A stretch of DNA of 64,000 nt from Effrenium voratum (taxonomy: Eukaryota > Sar > Dinophyceae > Suessiales > Symbiodiniaceae), in the NCBI GenBank assembly GCA_963377175.1, contig CAUJNA010003247.1, forward strand, positions 100,001 to 164,000, in the 5' to 3' direction. The notes under the pieces were generated by a model. It saw only the letters and a list, made by a program, of their open reading frames with translations, was not told the DNA's origin and ran no database searches. Shown here piece by piece: positions 9,802 through 19,299 of this stretch; the stretch's first letter is position 1; each line of letters starts with the position of its first letter. A program made the position numbers and the translations under genes.

Positions 9802-9929
9802 CCGATCCCTGTGCTTCCCGCGCCCATTGCGCCGCCGGAAGGGCCTTCGCCTGCAGCGGGGATTGGTAGTTCACAAAGACGTATGCGAAGCTCGCGGCGT
9901 TCTTCATGGCGTTCCTCGAGTCGAGAGTC
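9802..9929 (-). CDS. RRM (Mei2-like, RRM_2) C-terminal half, exon fragment
   Basis: The minus-strand exon begins after AAGCAG and ends before GTTCATG, 128 nt. It contains an RNP1-like strand A-Y-V-F-V-N-Y preceded by S-R-N-A-M-K-N-A-A-S-F and followed by Q-S-P-L-Q-A-K-A-L. This matches the beta-3 and alpha-2 part of Mei2-like RRMs, in which the consensus is G-Y-A-F-I/V-N-F followed by a P-x-x-A helix. Third codon positions are strongly GC-rich (AAC GCC ATG AAG AAC GCC GCG AGC TTC). The N-terminal half expected upstream on the minus strand could be the fragment at 14,079-14,234, but the 4.1-kb gap lacks the connecting beta-2 exon. Gene or pseudogene cannot be decided. Confidence 0.5.
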
Positions 9930-9969
9930 TGCTTCTGTGCAAAACGAGGGCAACAAATATCACGAGCAC

Positions 9970-10022
9970 AACGAAGACCACGACCACGACCACGACCACG
10001 ACGACCACGACGACCACCACCA
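9970..10022. repeat. CCACGA hexanucleotide repeat
   Basis: Imperfect repeats of CACGAC/CACCAC that grade straight into the (AAAC)n tract; on the plus strand they would read as His/Asp, but no gene is implied. Confidence 0.7.
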
Positions 10023-10215
10023 CCACTAAACAAGCAAACAAATCAAGAAGCAAGCAAACAAACGAACAACCAAACAAACAAGCAAACCAACAAACAAACA
10101 CGACCAACCAACGAACCAACCAACCGACCAACCAAACAAAGAAACAAACAAACAAACAAAAAAACAAACAAAACAAGCAAGCAAGCAAACAAACAAACAA
10201 ACCAACAACAACTGC
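10022..10215. repeat. (AAAC)n microsatellite with AACC interruptions
   Basis: About 190 bp of CAAA/CAAG/CAACC units, followed to about 10,300 by a CAACAG-rich degenerate stretch. Long open frames across it (Gln/Asn/Thr-rich on plus, Val/Cys/Leu-rich on minus) are artefacts of the repeat. Confidence 0.85.
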
Positions 10216-10793
10216 CACCGAAACAGCAACAGAGAAGGCAACGGCAACAGCAACCACCGCAACAGCAATACATAGTAACAGCAACAGCAACAATAGCAGA
10301 GGTAGCAAAGGTTCTTCGGAGAAAACAAAGGTAAGGGGTTGCCAAAGCTGGTATGTTGACCTGGACAGGTATTCTATTCAAGACCCGCCCGTTTAGAGAC
10401 AAGATAACTTGAAGGCAGAACATCAAACACCTCAACTCAGCTGCCCAAAGGACAGGTTCGCCTTGTCGGGTCATGCCTAAAATGGCTGTGGGTCAAAACC
10501 TTGTACCCCTGGTGAACATCAAAATCGGTGGTCCATGGACGTTCGTCCGCCCCAAAATGGAGGCATAGGCGATGACCCATGGCCAAATCGACGACTTTGG
10601 AAAAAAAGGCAAAAGCTCGACTTCGGACAACTGTTGAAACCTCCGGCAACGGCCCTGCCGCGAGTTTCCTCAAAAGGGAAACTACCAGCAATGACAGGAT
10701 CGGGCATGTTCCCTTGAGAACCTGGAAGGCGAAACTCGGAAATAAAGCGATCACAAGAAGCCACGCGCTAAAGTATGGTGAGTTTGTAGGTTT

Positions 10794-10899
10794 TTGAGTA
10801 GCGAGGTTAGAATAAAGGCAACCTTTTTTCTGTGGTCTATTTTAGTAGGGGAACCCTCCCCAAAAAAGGTGGTAGAAGGGCACGATCCTGGGCGCCTAG
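10794..10899. repeat. Inverted-repeat element, family A copy 1
   Basis: Core TAGTAGGGGAACCCTCCCC preceded by CTGTGGTCTATT, right end GGGCGCCTAG. The left end is degenerate (GAGTAGCGAGGTTAGA). See 13,924 for the best copy. Confidence 0.55.
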
Positions 10900-11029
10900 G
10901 CTTGCTTCTTGGGGCAAAGTATCGAACCCTGAAGCACGGAGGCTACCAGTCCCAGGGTCCCATCGGTCGACTGCCGTGACTTCAGACGTGGTTGCCAGCC
11001 ATGGGCGCAAACAACAAGGCTGGTGGGAA

Positions 11030-11047
11030 CACACACACACACACACT
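11030..11047. repeat. (CA)n microsatellite
   Basis: Nine CA units (ACACACACACACACACAC). Very short; no function suggested. Confidence 0.7.
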
Positions 11048-11391
11048 TGTCCCGCGCAAGTTCAAGTTGGAGGGTCGGAAAGGGGTGCCTCAGTCGGAAG
11101 AAAAAACAATCCGGCGAGGATTGAAATGGATCCATGGCGTCGATCCATGGTGTCAGCAGACTTTGTCTTGTTCCACGGGCTCGTGCCGGAACCAGCGGAA
11201 CTTGGCTCCTCCTGAAAGAGGGCCTCTTCTTGTCAAACACGGGGACATATAGGTGACTTCAAAGAGGATGGGTGAAAAGAACAAAGTAATGGAGAATCAA
11301 CATCGCCTTCCTTTGGAAGACCTTGCACTTTGTGTAAAACGGGTCGCACCATTTCAGCGACAACCCGTGAAATGGGGCGGGCCGTGAAAAT

Positions 11392-11407
11392 GGGGGGGGG
11401 GGGGGGT
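11392..11407. repeat. Poly-G run
   Basis: An uninterrupted run of about 15 G within TGGGG...TGAATC. Such runs also occur near 5,050 and 23,666 and break frames in exon prediction. Confidence 0.6.
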
Positions 11408-11715
11408 GAATCTGTGTGTGCGTTCCTTCCAAGCCCCCTTCTAATTCCGCCACGAAGTAAGCGGTTGAAGTTCAAGGCTAAAACTGAAAAATGCGAACAG
11501 GCTTAAACTGAGACATGGCTCATGGTCTTGGAAACAGTGACCCTCTTTGTGCCCTCAACATCTTGGCCCGAACCGACGTCGCCAGGAAAGGCCTCTCTGG
11601 CCAAGGCTCGATTTTCGTGGAACGTACAAGAAGAAGGTGTAGCCACGTCCTCGGCCGGACCGTTGCCCTACTTGCAATCAAAGGACCTGCACACGAATCA
11701 CCCATTTTTCTAGGC
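11408..11715. other. Stretch without supportable gene
   Basis: Short overlapping frames on both strands (11,515-11,724). An exon-like piece could exist at 11,560-11,700, but strand and borders are undecided. Confidence 0.2.
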
Positions 11716-11718
11716 TGG

Positions 11719-11812
11719 AATTAGGACCCCAGCAAAAAGGGGTCTTTTTTGCCTGGTGAGTGGAAAACAAAGGGACCCCAAAAAAGCAAAGAAAAACAAC
11801 GGGGAGCTAATT
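11719..11812. repeat. Inverted-repeat element, family M copy 1
   Basis: Left AATTAGGACCCCAGC, right GGGGAGCTAATT (inverse), with the interior GAGTGGAAAACAAAGGGACC. The second copy at 63,529-63,625 shares interior and ends over almost the whole length, so the family is young or active. Confidence 0.65.
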
Positions 11813-11993
11813 CTGGGGAAGTTTTGTGACCCTGGCCGCCAAAGAGACACAACTGGGAGACAGGTAAAACCAAGTCCCAAACGATTTGCGGTGAGCAATG
11901 TTCCAAGCGACATAGCGCCGAGGCAATTCCCGGAAATAAAGGACACCTATACAGCATCCCGCAAAAAATCCAAGGGCACAAAGTCTCTAAGTT

Positions 11994-12139
11994 CTAAGGG
12001 TTGTTGTATACCCTGGGATTACACCCTTGAGAAATGGCCCCAAAATGGTTATAAATTAACATGACCTTCTCCCGGAAATATGCCTAAGTGGTGTCATTTC
12101 CCAGGGTGTAATCCCAGGGCGTAATACAAAAACCTTTAG
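11994..12139. repeat. Long-TIR element, family K copy 2
   Basis: CTAAGGGTTGTTGTATACCC at the left pairs with the inverse of the right arm (GTAATCCCAGGGCGTAATAC, then CTTTAG) over about 40 bp. Unlike copy 1, the loop is AT-rich (GGTTATAAATTAACATGACC). Confidence 0.75.
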
Positions 12140-12249
12140 AAAACCCCGGCCGCGGGGTTTTCAGCAAAGCTAAGAACCGCGTCAAGGCGCCAAAGCCCAG
12201 GTCGGCCAGCCATCTCATCGCCTGCGAGAGATCGGGGAATTGTCATACT

Positions 12250-12366
12250 AGGCCCTCCAGTAGAGAGGTTAGAAGAAGTTCATACCCGATCTGTAGTCTA
12301 TTTTAGTAGGGGAACCGAATCTCACCAAACAAAGTTGGTGAGAAAGGGCACGATCCTGCAGGACCT
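12250..12366. repeat. Inverted-repeat element, family A copy 2
   Basis: Left AGGCCCTCCAGTAGAGAGG, core CTGTAGTCTATTTTAGTAGG, right GGTGAGAAAGGGCACGATCC then GGACCTAC. The middle differs from other copies (GAATCTCACCAAACAAAG). Confidence 0.65.
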
Positions 12367-12416
12367 ACACCCGGAGACCGCAGGTGTTTCGCCACAGGTA
12401 ACCCTTCGCGATGTTC

Positions 12417-12574
12417 AACTGTTGATTTTGAAAGGTTGCTTACCCTTGGTGACCTACAGGAAAATTGTCAACTTTTGGTTTTGTAAGGTTGCTTACCCTT
12501 GGCTGCCTACAGGTAAATTGTGAACATTTGGTTTTTTAAGGTTGCTTTACCTTGGTGACCTGGCAGATGGATCC
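12417..12574. repeat. Three tandem 53-bp units, related to family H
   Basis: Three head-to-tail copies at 12,417, 12,469 and 12,522, with the shared core AAGGTTGCTTACCCTTGGTG and the lead-in TTTTGGTTTT. The core matches the central part of family H (TTAAGGGTGGTTCCCACGG). They look like a locally amplified piece of an H element. Confidence 0.6.
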
Positions 12575-12599
12575 ACCGGGTTACCTGGGTCTGTCTTTT

Positions 12600-13490
12600 T
12601 CCAGGTTGGACCCGCCAAAATGGCGCAGCGGTTTTCCTGTAAAGGTTTCTCCCCTCAAAAAAAGGACACGCCCACAAATTTCAGCTTCCCTGGAGCCGAA
12701 GCGGTGGTTTGGAGGCTTTCTTTTCTTTTGCCAGCTACAAGAAGGGTTCACATCCCGTAAACCAATCCAAACGCCAATCCAGGGTTCTCTGAATACCCTC
12801 TGGTCCTGTTCTTTGTTTAGCCTACCCCAAGCAAACAGGATTTGGGAAGACGCCCATTGCATGGTCATTCTGCGGCTGGTTGAAGGGGAGCTACCTTTGT
12901 CAACGGGCACCCTTACCTACCAACCAACTCACTCCAGGTTTTACACCAGCATCCTCCAGGTCGAACTCGCGCAAAATGCAGGAAGGCAGCCTAACACCTG
13001 CCATCCGTACGGATGGGAGGGCACCTGGAAGATCAGGCAGGTGCCACGTTAGTGGGAAGGGAAATAGTTCCGGATTCAGACACTGGCGGACGCGTGTCGT
13101 GTCCAATCCTTCTCTTGGGAAGCCGCTGATCTCTCCAAGTTTACCAAGCGACCACAATTCTTCCCGGGCGGTGCTAGGCGGCCAAACCAGACACCTCTTG
13201 CAAGCCAGGGTTGGTGTCCTTTCGCCAGTTAACCCGAATAAGAATCCTACACGGGAAACTGGTTCCCAACATGGTCTTTGGGAATCGGAAATCCTTGATG
13301 CAATCATGGTCCAAGAACCCTCCACCATACCTTTTGAGCATTCCGGGACGCCTTCTGAAAGGAATCTTCATCATGGGAAGCTTGGGGTATGCTCAAAAGG
13401 TATGTTGGAGGGGTTTTGGACATGGGACATAGGCAGGCCCCGTTCCATAGTAGAAAATAATAGCCAGGCCCCTTCAACTTACAACGTGTG
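12600..13490. other. Stretch with open frames on both strands, no gene model
   Basis: Frames of 109 to 204 codons overlap on both strands between 12,581 and 13,494. Near 13,300-13,420 a short imperfect inverted repeat (CCATACCTTTTGAGCAT and ATGCTCAAAAGGTATG) folds as a hairpin arm pair. I cannot separate exon from intron here. Confidence 0.25.
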
Positions 13491-13493
13491 GTA

Positions 13494-13608
13494 GCTTCCA
13501 TTTGGCTTTTTCGCCCCCTGGAAACAATGAGACAAAATGCCCAGTAGTGAAGCTGATTCCCTTTACAACCAACAAGGGGGAATTTTGAAAATCACTTCAG
13601 CAAATGGC
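13494..13608. repeat. Inverted-repeat element, family G copy 1
   Basis: CTTCCATTTGGCTTTTTCGC at the left, CTTCAGCAAATGGCAAAG at the right, with the family core TTCCCTTTACAACCAACAAG. A partial second copy (13,683-13,776) with TTCAGCAAATCTG and CTTAAGCAATTGG lies just behind it. Confidence 0.6.
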
Positions 13609-13923
13609 AAAGCCCTGGTGTTCCGAAATGGGGGTTCCACATGGCGAAATGGAAGGTGGAATCAATAAAATGTCGTAAATGGAAGGTATGAAACCAAGAA
13701 GAAAAACACACACATTTCAGCAAATCTGAAATCGAATCCTTTTAAAACCAGCAAGGGAAACTAACTTAAGCAATTGGACGCTGGGACCGTGCACCCAAAC
13801 TTCCCTCAAAGATTCCTTCATCAACCCCCCTAAGGTCCAATCCTCTGATAGATTTATTGGTGGGGTGGAAAAAACCCTAAGGTCCAATGGAGGCAAATCG
13901 AATTTCTGAGGAATCCCAACCCT

Positions 13924-14038
13924 GGGTCCTCCAGTGGAGAGGTTAGATTATGGGAACCATTGCTGTAGTCTATTGTAGTAGGGGAACCCTCCCAACCCAA
14001 AAAGCTGGTGAGAAAGGGCATCTGGCTGGAGGGCCTAG
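13924..14038. repeat. Inverted-repeat element, family A copy 3
   Basis: GGGTCCTCCAGTGGAGAGG and TCTGGCTGGAGGGCCTAG form terminal inverted repeats (GGTCCTCCAG against its inverse). The GC-rich RRM exon fragment starts within about 40 bp of its right end. Confidence 0.7.
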
Positions 14039-14078
14039 AACCAGTCGCGACACCGGTGCCCAGGGCTTGGCTTGGCGC

Positions 14079-14234
14079 CTGCTGCTGATCTTCCACTTCC
14101 GCCGGCAAGTTCCGGATCACCAGCGTGGTGTCTGTCCACCTTGGGGCGCTCGCTGCGTCGCGCGTGGCTTGCGGGGTGCGGAGTGCGTGCGGGGAGGCAG
14201 GGGTCGGTGGGCGGATTCGTGCGCGGCAGGCCAT
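14079..14234 (-). CDS. RRM (Mei2-like, RRM_2) N-terminal half, exon fragment
   Basis: A minus-strand GC-rich island with ATGGCC at its start and a possible GC donor (CAGCAG/GCGCC) at its end. It encodes W-T-D-T-T-L-V-I-R-N-L-P-A-E-V, the beta-1 strand of Mei2-like RRMs (typical T-T-V/L-M/V-I/L-R-N-L/I-P). The lead-in is Pro/Ala/Arg-rich, as expected for the linker in front of the domain. The residues after the strand (E-D-Q-Q-Q) would start helix 1. Element A3 is adjacent. The matching C-terminal half may be at 9,802-9,929. A missing middle exon leaves gene or pseudogene open. Confidence 0.45.
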
Positions 14235-15045
14235 GGATAAGGGAAACCACCCGAAAAACCGCAAGAAATACAAAACTTGAAAATGGGTTACTGCCCTGAA
14301 ATCATGGGTGAATTCCCGTGTTTCCATGTTTGAGCATGAATGGAAGGCCTGAATGACCCAGTGGTCAAACGAAAGTGGGTGGGTGCTTCTTTCTTTGTTT
14401 GTTGGTACCCCCCCTTCGACATCGCTTTCAAAGCTCCGCCATCCAACCTGCTTGTAAGCACAAGCCAAGACTCCCGCTCTCCAAACATGAGGAATTCTTA
14501 ACCTTCCTGAGCTCGATTGGCCTGGTAAGCAGGTGGGCGTGGAATGTGATTGGCATCCGTCCCCTTCCATCACAGACACTTGGCAACACAGGGCACCAAC
14601 TTCTAAATAGGTCTGGACCGCATGTTTCTGCACATCGTACTGCAATTCCACAAGCTGAATTAAGGGATTTCCGCAAGTAAAGGACATTTTCATCATGGCT
14701 GTAGCTCGCTATAGCCCCGGAATTGGCCAGCTCGCGCTAAAAAAGGGCCGATGTTTTACAGTTGCTCGTCCCCTTTGGGTTTCGAAAGAAACCGCAAAAA
14801 TGGGTCTGTCGTTTTTTGATTCTCAAGGGAGGCCAAAAGCTTTGGAACCGTTGCCCTTTTGGGGGGTCCAAAATTCCCTTTAAAAAGAAAGGGACCGACA
14901 CCCCCAAAACGGACCTTCCCCAACTCCAAAAAAAAAAGAGGACAACCCGCCGCTGGGCACCATCCGTTCCCCAACTCCCCAAAAAAAATAAGGGACAGAG
15001 CCCCCCAAAAATCCGCCAAGCATCCTTCAACAAAAACAGGAACAG

Positions 15046-15147
15046 CCCCAAAACATCCGCCGCTTCTGGGCATCCGTCACCGTCGCCCGGTCAAACCACG
15101 CCCGGCTGGGCAAGCGGGCTCGGAGCGAGGGACTGGCAAGCGCTCAG
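15046..15147 (+). CDS. Possible exon with GC donor
   Basis: Thirty-four codons between AACAG and CAG/GCTGAG, third positions GC-rich, reading P-Q-N-I-R-R-F-W-A-S-V-T-V-A-R-S. The flanks are C/A-rich low complexity. A GC donor would suit the organism suggested. No domain is recognised and no neighbouring exon was found. Confidence 0.35.
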
Positions 15148-15328
15148 GCTGAGCTCCATCGGGGGATCGGGGGGTGGGGGTTTTGCGGGGGACCTCAAAG
15201 GGAAAACGTCGGCCTTTTCCCAGAATTCACCTGCCGTTTCTGGGATCGCAGTAAAAAAGTCACGTTGAACTTTACGTTGGGGAGTCGAACCATTCCGTTG
15301 CGTTTCTTAGGTGCAGGATTTTCTAGGG

Positions 15329-15427
15329 TACCCGGATCCTTCTAGAAAACCTCTAGACACCCAGGGGGAACGGCCGGTTTCTGGAAAGAACGATGCTTGA
15401 AAGGAATGGGGAATCAACCCCTAGACT
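15329..15427. repeat. Inverted-repeat element, family P copy 1
   Basis: The right end GGAATGGGGAATCAACCCCTAG is the inverse of the left end of the copy at 35,931 (CTAGGGGTTGATGCC). Shared interior: TTTCTGGAAAGAACGATGCT against the inverse of AAGCATCGTTCGTTTTG. Confidence 0.55.
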
Positions 15428-15471
15428 TTTGGATCCGGAAGAAACAAAACAAACAAACTACCAATTTTCTG

Positions 15472-15715
15472 GCCCTTAGGAAAACGCCCTTTTAAGATCA
15501 AGAAAACAACAACCAAATTCATGGCCCTTAGGGAAAACGTCTTGTTAAAGAGATCCGGAACAAAAAACAACAACAACCACAATTATGGCCCTCGGGGAAA
15601 CGTCCTTTTAAAGATCTGGAAAACCGCAACAATCAAACGAGCAAAATTAGGGCCCTTAAGGGAAACGTCCTGTTAAAGATCCGGGGAAAAAACAAACAAA
15701 CAAACAAACAAACAA
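15472..15715. repeat. Four tandem copies of a ~62-bp unit
   Basis: Each unit reads like TGGCCCTTAGGGAAAACGTC, then (C/T)TTAAAGATCCGG and an A/C-rich tail with CAAAC or CAACAA blocks. Units start near 15,472, 15,521, 15,584 and 15,650. The A/C tails vary most in length, as with slippage. Ends in an (AAAC)n run. Confidence 0.75.
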
Positions 15716-16189
15716 AACAAGCACGGAGCGCCTTCATTTCGGAGCTGGTCCTGGATCTTGCGTGCTTGCACCATCGTCTCTGGCGTCACCTAAGTCCAAT
15801 CGCGGATCGCGCCGGCGCAGCCAGATCCACGAAAGCTCATAGACGAGCGAGCCACTAAGAATTAACCCATAACCGTGGGCCGATGTGGACAAAAACTCCC
15901 AGCGAACGGATTGAGCGCCCAAGGAATGCCAAGGGATGCGAAGGGCATAAGCAACGGACCTAGGCTTCCAAGCTTCAGCCAAGAACGCCTGACCTTGCCC
16001 CTTCGGATCTGGGAAAAAACACCTTTTGGGGTCACTCACAAGGACCAACAAACCACAAGCTCAGATCCGGTCGTGTGGGTGGGGTGGTACAAGTATCATT
16101 TCGAATTGATTGGCCGACTTATTCTGATTATTCCATTTACGCCCACAGGGACAGGTGCCTTTTGGAAAAATCAAGATTCGATCTTGGGG

Positions 16190-16260
16190 GTTTGGGGTGC
16201 TGGCGCGGGTGCTGTTTGGGGTGCTGTTTGGGGTGCTGTTTCGGGTGCTGTTTGAGGTGT
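16190..16260. repeat. 12-bp minisatellite GTGCTGTTTGGG
   Basis: Four to five near-identical copies of GGGGTGCTGTTT. Degenerate GTGCTG/GTGGTG units spread onward to about 16,700 (for example CAGGGTGCTGTTGTAGG), so a larger decayed array is likely. Open frames through it on both strands (Cys/Gly/Leu or Pro/Asn/Ser rich) follow the repeat. Confidence 0.7.
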
Positions 16261-16699
16261 GGGCGCAATTGGTCGAAATTGACCACAGGGTGCTCGGGGG
16301 CATGTTGGGGTGGTGCTGCATTTTGCAAGATTGACGGCGTGCTCGGGGGTTGAATTGCTGTTTGGGGTGCTGTTGGAGGTTGTGGCGATGGCAGGCGCTT
16401 TTTGCAGCAGATATCTGAAAGCTATAATTTACATAATTTTAGGGGTTCTTATACCTCTGAACATGCGGCTGTTCTGCGAGTTCGGGCCAGGTTGGTGCTG
16501 CGGGTTGTGGTGGGGTGCTGTCAAGATGCAGTCAGGGTGCTGTTGTAGGTACTGGTCAAGGTGCCGTTGTGTGTGCTGGTCGGGGTGTGGTTTGGTGCGC
16601 TCAAGGTGGCGCGGTGGCAAGTTGCTCGGGTTGCTTCTTTTGCGACGGCAGTCAGGGTGCTGGTCAGAGCTTGCGGTTGCAGCCTCTCCCATGCTCTCT

Positions 16700-17450
16700 G
16701 GGGTCTACGCTTCAGCTTTTGCCCGCGTACCGATGTGGATTGCATCCCACATGTGGATTGCATCCGTCCAACCCCCGCCCAAAACGAAACCGGACACCCA
16801 CCCCGGCTCCGGAGCCTGATCCAGCATGTCCCTGGCGAAGTAGGGCCGGCAAATGTTGCCGGCCTCCTCAGGGATCACGATGGGACCACGGCTCACGATG
16901 CGGATGACCACCAACTGCTAGGTGAAACCACGGTCATACATGAGGGTTCCCTCCAGGGTAACATGGAAGCTCCATTTGGAAGACTTGCTCCCATTTAAAG
17001 AGGCCTGGGAGCTGACTAGCTGCTAGTCTGAGGGGGTGTATCTTGAAACAAGCATCTATGGGTGATCATTTCTCCGCCCCTGTTTCAACATCCTCAAGGA
17101 TTCTCTTGAAGGCCGCAGTCTTGCCCTCAAGCTCATTCAGGAAAAGGTTCAAAGGGAAAGAAGCTGCAAGAACCCGTCTGCGGCCAGTCTCATGAGGACA
17201 CGTACTTGCTCAGCTTGGTGCTCAAAAATGGTCTGCGTTCCCAACACATGGCAAGGAGTAGCAGAGTTGGGCAATGGCTTACATGGGCATGAATTTTAAT
17301 TAGGGACCCTTTGGTGGACATCATTTGGGTCCGGCTTTATATCCGCCAATCACTTTTCAGCGGGTTCCAACCATTAAAATTCAGAGCCGCATGACCTTCT
17401 GTGAGTTTCTCTACCTGGCCAGCTGCCACAGGACAAGGGCTGCGTCATAT
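16700..17450. other. Stretch without supportable gene
   Basis: The duplicated phrase GTGGATTGCATCC occurs twice at 16,734-16,763. Otherwise only short frames are open. No repeat family could be placed between 16,800 and 17,460. Confidence 0.25.
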
Positions 17451-17466
17451 GTGATTCTGGAATTAA

Positions 17467-17578
17467 CTCGGTTGCTTTCTGCTCCACTGGAAAAAGTGTA
17501 ATGTTTAGCGGTTTCATGGAAACCCATTAGTTGGCAAAAAAGTTGAAGTCCTAACATCCAAGCAAAAAGGCACCAAAG
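17467..17578. repeat. Element, family D copy 3
   Basis: Full D core (CTCGGTTGCTTTCTGCTCC, GTTGAAGTCCTAACATCCAA, GGCACCAAAG). TTAA lies directly at both ends (17,463-17,466 and 17,579-17,582), a short candidate target-site duplication. Confidence 0.65.
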
Positions 17579-17582
17579 TTAA

Positions 17583-18290
17583 GGAAAGCCAGTGCGAGAA
17601 GCATGCCGCTGGACTGGGTGTTGCGCTCAATGATCTAGATGTCTGCACCGAAATGGGCCCAGAAAAGGAGCTACTTTGCTTTCAACGCGATTCACGCGGA
17701 TGACACCTGAAACGCTCGATGTCTTTCTTGTCCAGTAGGCCCGGGGACAAACACATTATGTGTTTGGTTGATTTGAACGGGATACTTGCCCAACAAACAA
17801 ACAGGGTGCGGAATGCAACTAGGGGTTGAAGCCCCCAAAGAGACGGAAAGGAACCAACAGGTTCCCGAGCTCATTCAATTTTGCGGGGTTCAGGGTTTGA
17901 CTCTTGACACCCTTTTTGAACATTGCGAAAATACAGGCTAATCAACATTTGTCATCAACAGCACGCACACACAACATGAAGAATACACCAATTAAAGCGA
18001 CATTCTAAGTCAATACCATCAATGTAAAACAATGCCAGTCGAGTAGGCACGTCGTCACTGACAAGGCAAACGGACTCACCGAGGGGACATCCTACCAACC
18101 TTTCGATTTCCCGAGTTGCCTTTCTTAGGCCGCCGAGGCACCTTCTGAGTGAGATGCCAGTACTTGACAAAGTTGTTCTGGCGTCCGGGCGTCTCATGCT
18201 TCCAAAGAAAGCTTGGAAGCAAGCCAGAGAAAGAAATCTACTGAGAAAAGGAAACAAGAATTGATTGCGGCCATTGGAGAAAATCTCAAC
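17583..18290. other. Stretch without supportable gene
   Basis: Mostly closed in all frames. The minus frame at 17,955-18,257 (100 codons) ends with H-V-V-C-A-C-C and is not convincing. No repeat family recognised. Confidence 0.25.
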
Positions 18291-18298
18291 ATCATGAC

Positions 18299-18410
18299 AG
18301 GTCCTCCGGTAGAGAGGTTAAAATAGGGGTACCCTTTTTTCTGTAGTCTATTTTAGTAGGGGGAAGCCTCCCCCGAAAAAAGTTGGTAAAAGAGCTCTAC
18401 TGGGGGACCT
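18299..18410. repeat. Inverted-repeat element, family A copy 4
   Basis: AGGTCCTCCGGTAGAG at the left and CTCTACTGGGGGACCT at the right match as inverted repeats over 16 bp with two mismatches. It has the family core CTGTAGTCTATTTTAGTAGG. Confidence 0.75.
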
Positions 18411-18592
18411 AGTTGAGTAATTCATCAAGCCGACATAAGCCGACCTGGGCGTTTGGGTGGCAAAAGTGGACAGCTTTGCCAAGTTCGGAACCCTTCGGAA
18501 CCAGAGTTGGAAGAGTCATGTGCCGGGCCCCATGAAGAATTCGCCATGCTTCGGTCGGCAAATCGGAGTTGTCCCTGATCATTAAGAATTCC

Positions 18593-18703
18593 GCCACCTG
18601 GAGTCTCCATGATCCGAAATGAAACATAGGTCCATGACCCCATTATTTGAGGTAATGACCCCATTATTTGAGGCAATGACCCCATTTTTTAAGGGTCATG
18701 AAC
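18593..18703. repeat. Element, family F copy 4, with internal triplication
   Basis: CACCTGGAGTCTCCATGATC at the left, AAGGGTCATGA at the right. The 22-bp phrase with AATGACCCCATTATTTGAGG is repeated three times inside. GAATTCC flanks it directly (18,586-18,592 and 18,704-18,710), a 7-bp candidate target-site duplication. Confidence 0.65.
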
Positions 18704-19100
18704 GAATTCCACAAGTGCCTATGTAAACCTTGTCTTGACGCATTGTGTGGCAACAGGCTTCGTGTATTTCTGGAGCGCACTTCCCATTCAAACGTTGCAG
18801 CCCACCAGGCTCCAACCAAACCACTCCCATGGCTCGACCTTGACCATTTTCCGGGTTGGCTGGCCTTTCCACATGTGTGTGTGTGGTAAAAAGCGCCTTG
18901 TGACACCAAAGCAGGCCTGCCTTATGACTAGTTCCTCACTTCAAACGGGGCTTCCCATCCAACAAAAAAGTGGGCCACCTAAAACCAGCTTTCCCACCAC
19001 GCCCAACTCAGTTGCCCAGAGGACCTGGAAATCAAAGGTGATAGTGATCACCTTTTTGCCACTCACACTGGGAACCCAAAACGGGGAAACAAAACCGCAG

Positions 19101-19290
19101 GCCGCTGCCGAAGCGGCCCAATGTCCTCCCCCCCCCTTCCATCCCGGATCCGGCCGTAAAGCCCTGCACCGAAGCCGTGGACACGTTCAACTTGCCCTCC
19201 GCTCGACGCTGGGAGTGGAACCTGAGAGAACTCCGCCGCGTGGGCGGGGCGCAACGACCGCATGTTGCAAGAGAAGCTCGGTGTCAAACC
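19101..19290. other. GC-rich exon-like island, strand unresolved
   Basis: On the plus strand, after a C run at 19,128-19,137, one frame reads T-E-A-V-D-T-F-N-L-P-S-A-R-R-W-E-W-N and would stop at a GTGTCA donor. On the minus strand, V-H-G-F-G-A-G-L-Y-G-R-I-R-D-G-R-G-G would stop at a GTTTTG donor. Both have GC-rich third positions. One of them is probably an exon; I cannot choose. Confidence 0.4.
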
Positions 19291-19299
19291 ATGGGCCTT

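Noticed and set aside
9827..10474. Gln/Asn/Thr-rich and Cys/Leu/Val-rich frames across the (AAAC)n array.
   Set aside because: Repeat artefact; only the RRM fragment at its edge is kept.
16190..16700. A repeat protein with Pro/Asn/Ser or Cys/Gly/Leu units.
   Set aside because: Both strands are open over the 12-bp repeat and the composition gives no preference; kept as minisatellite.
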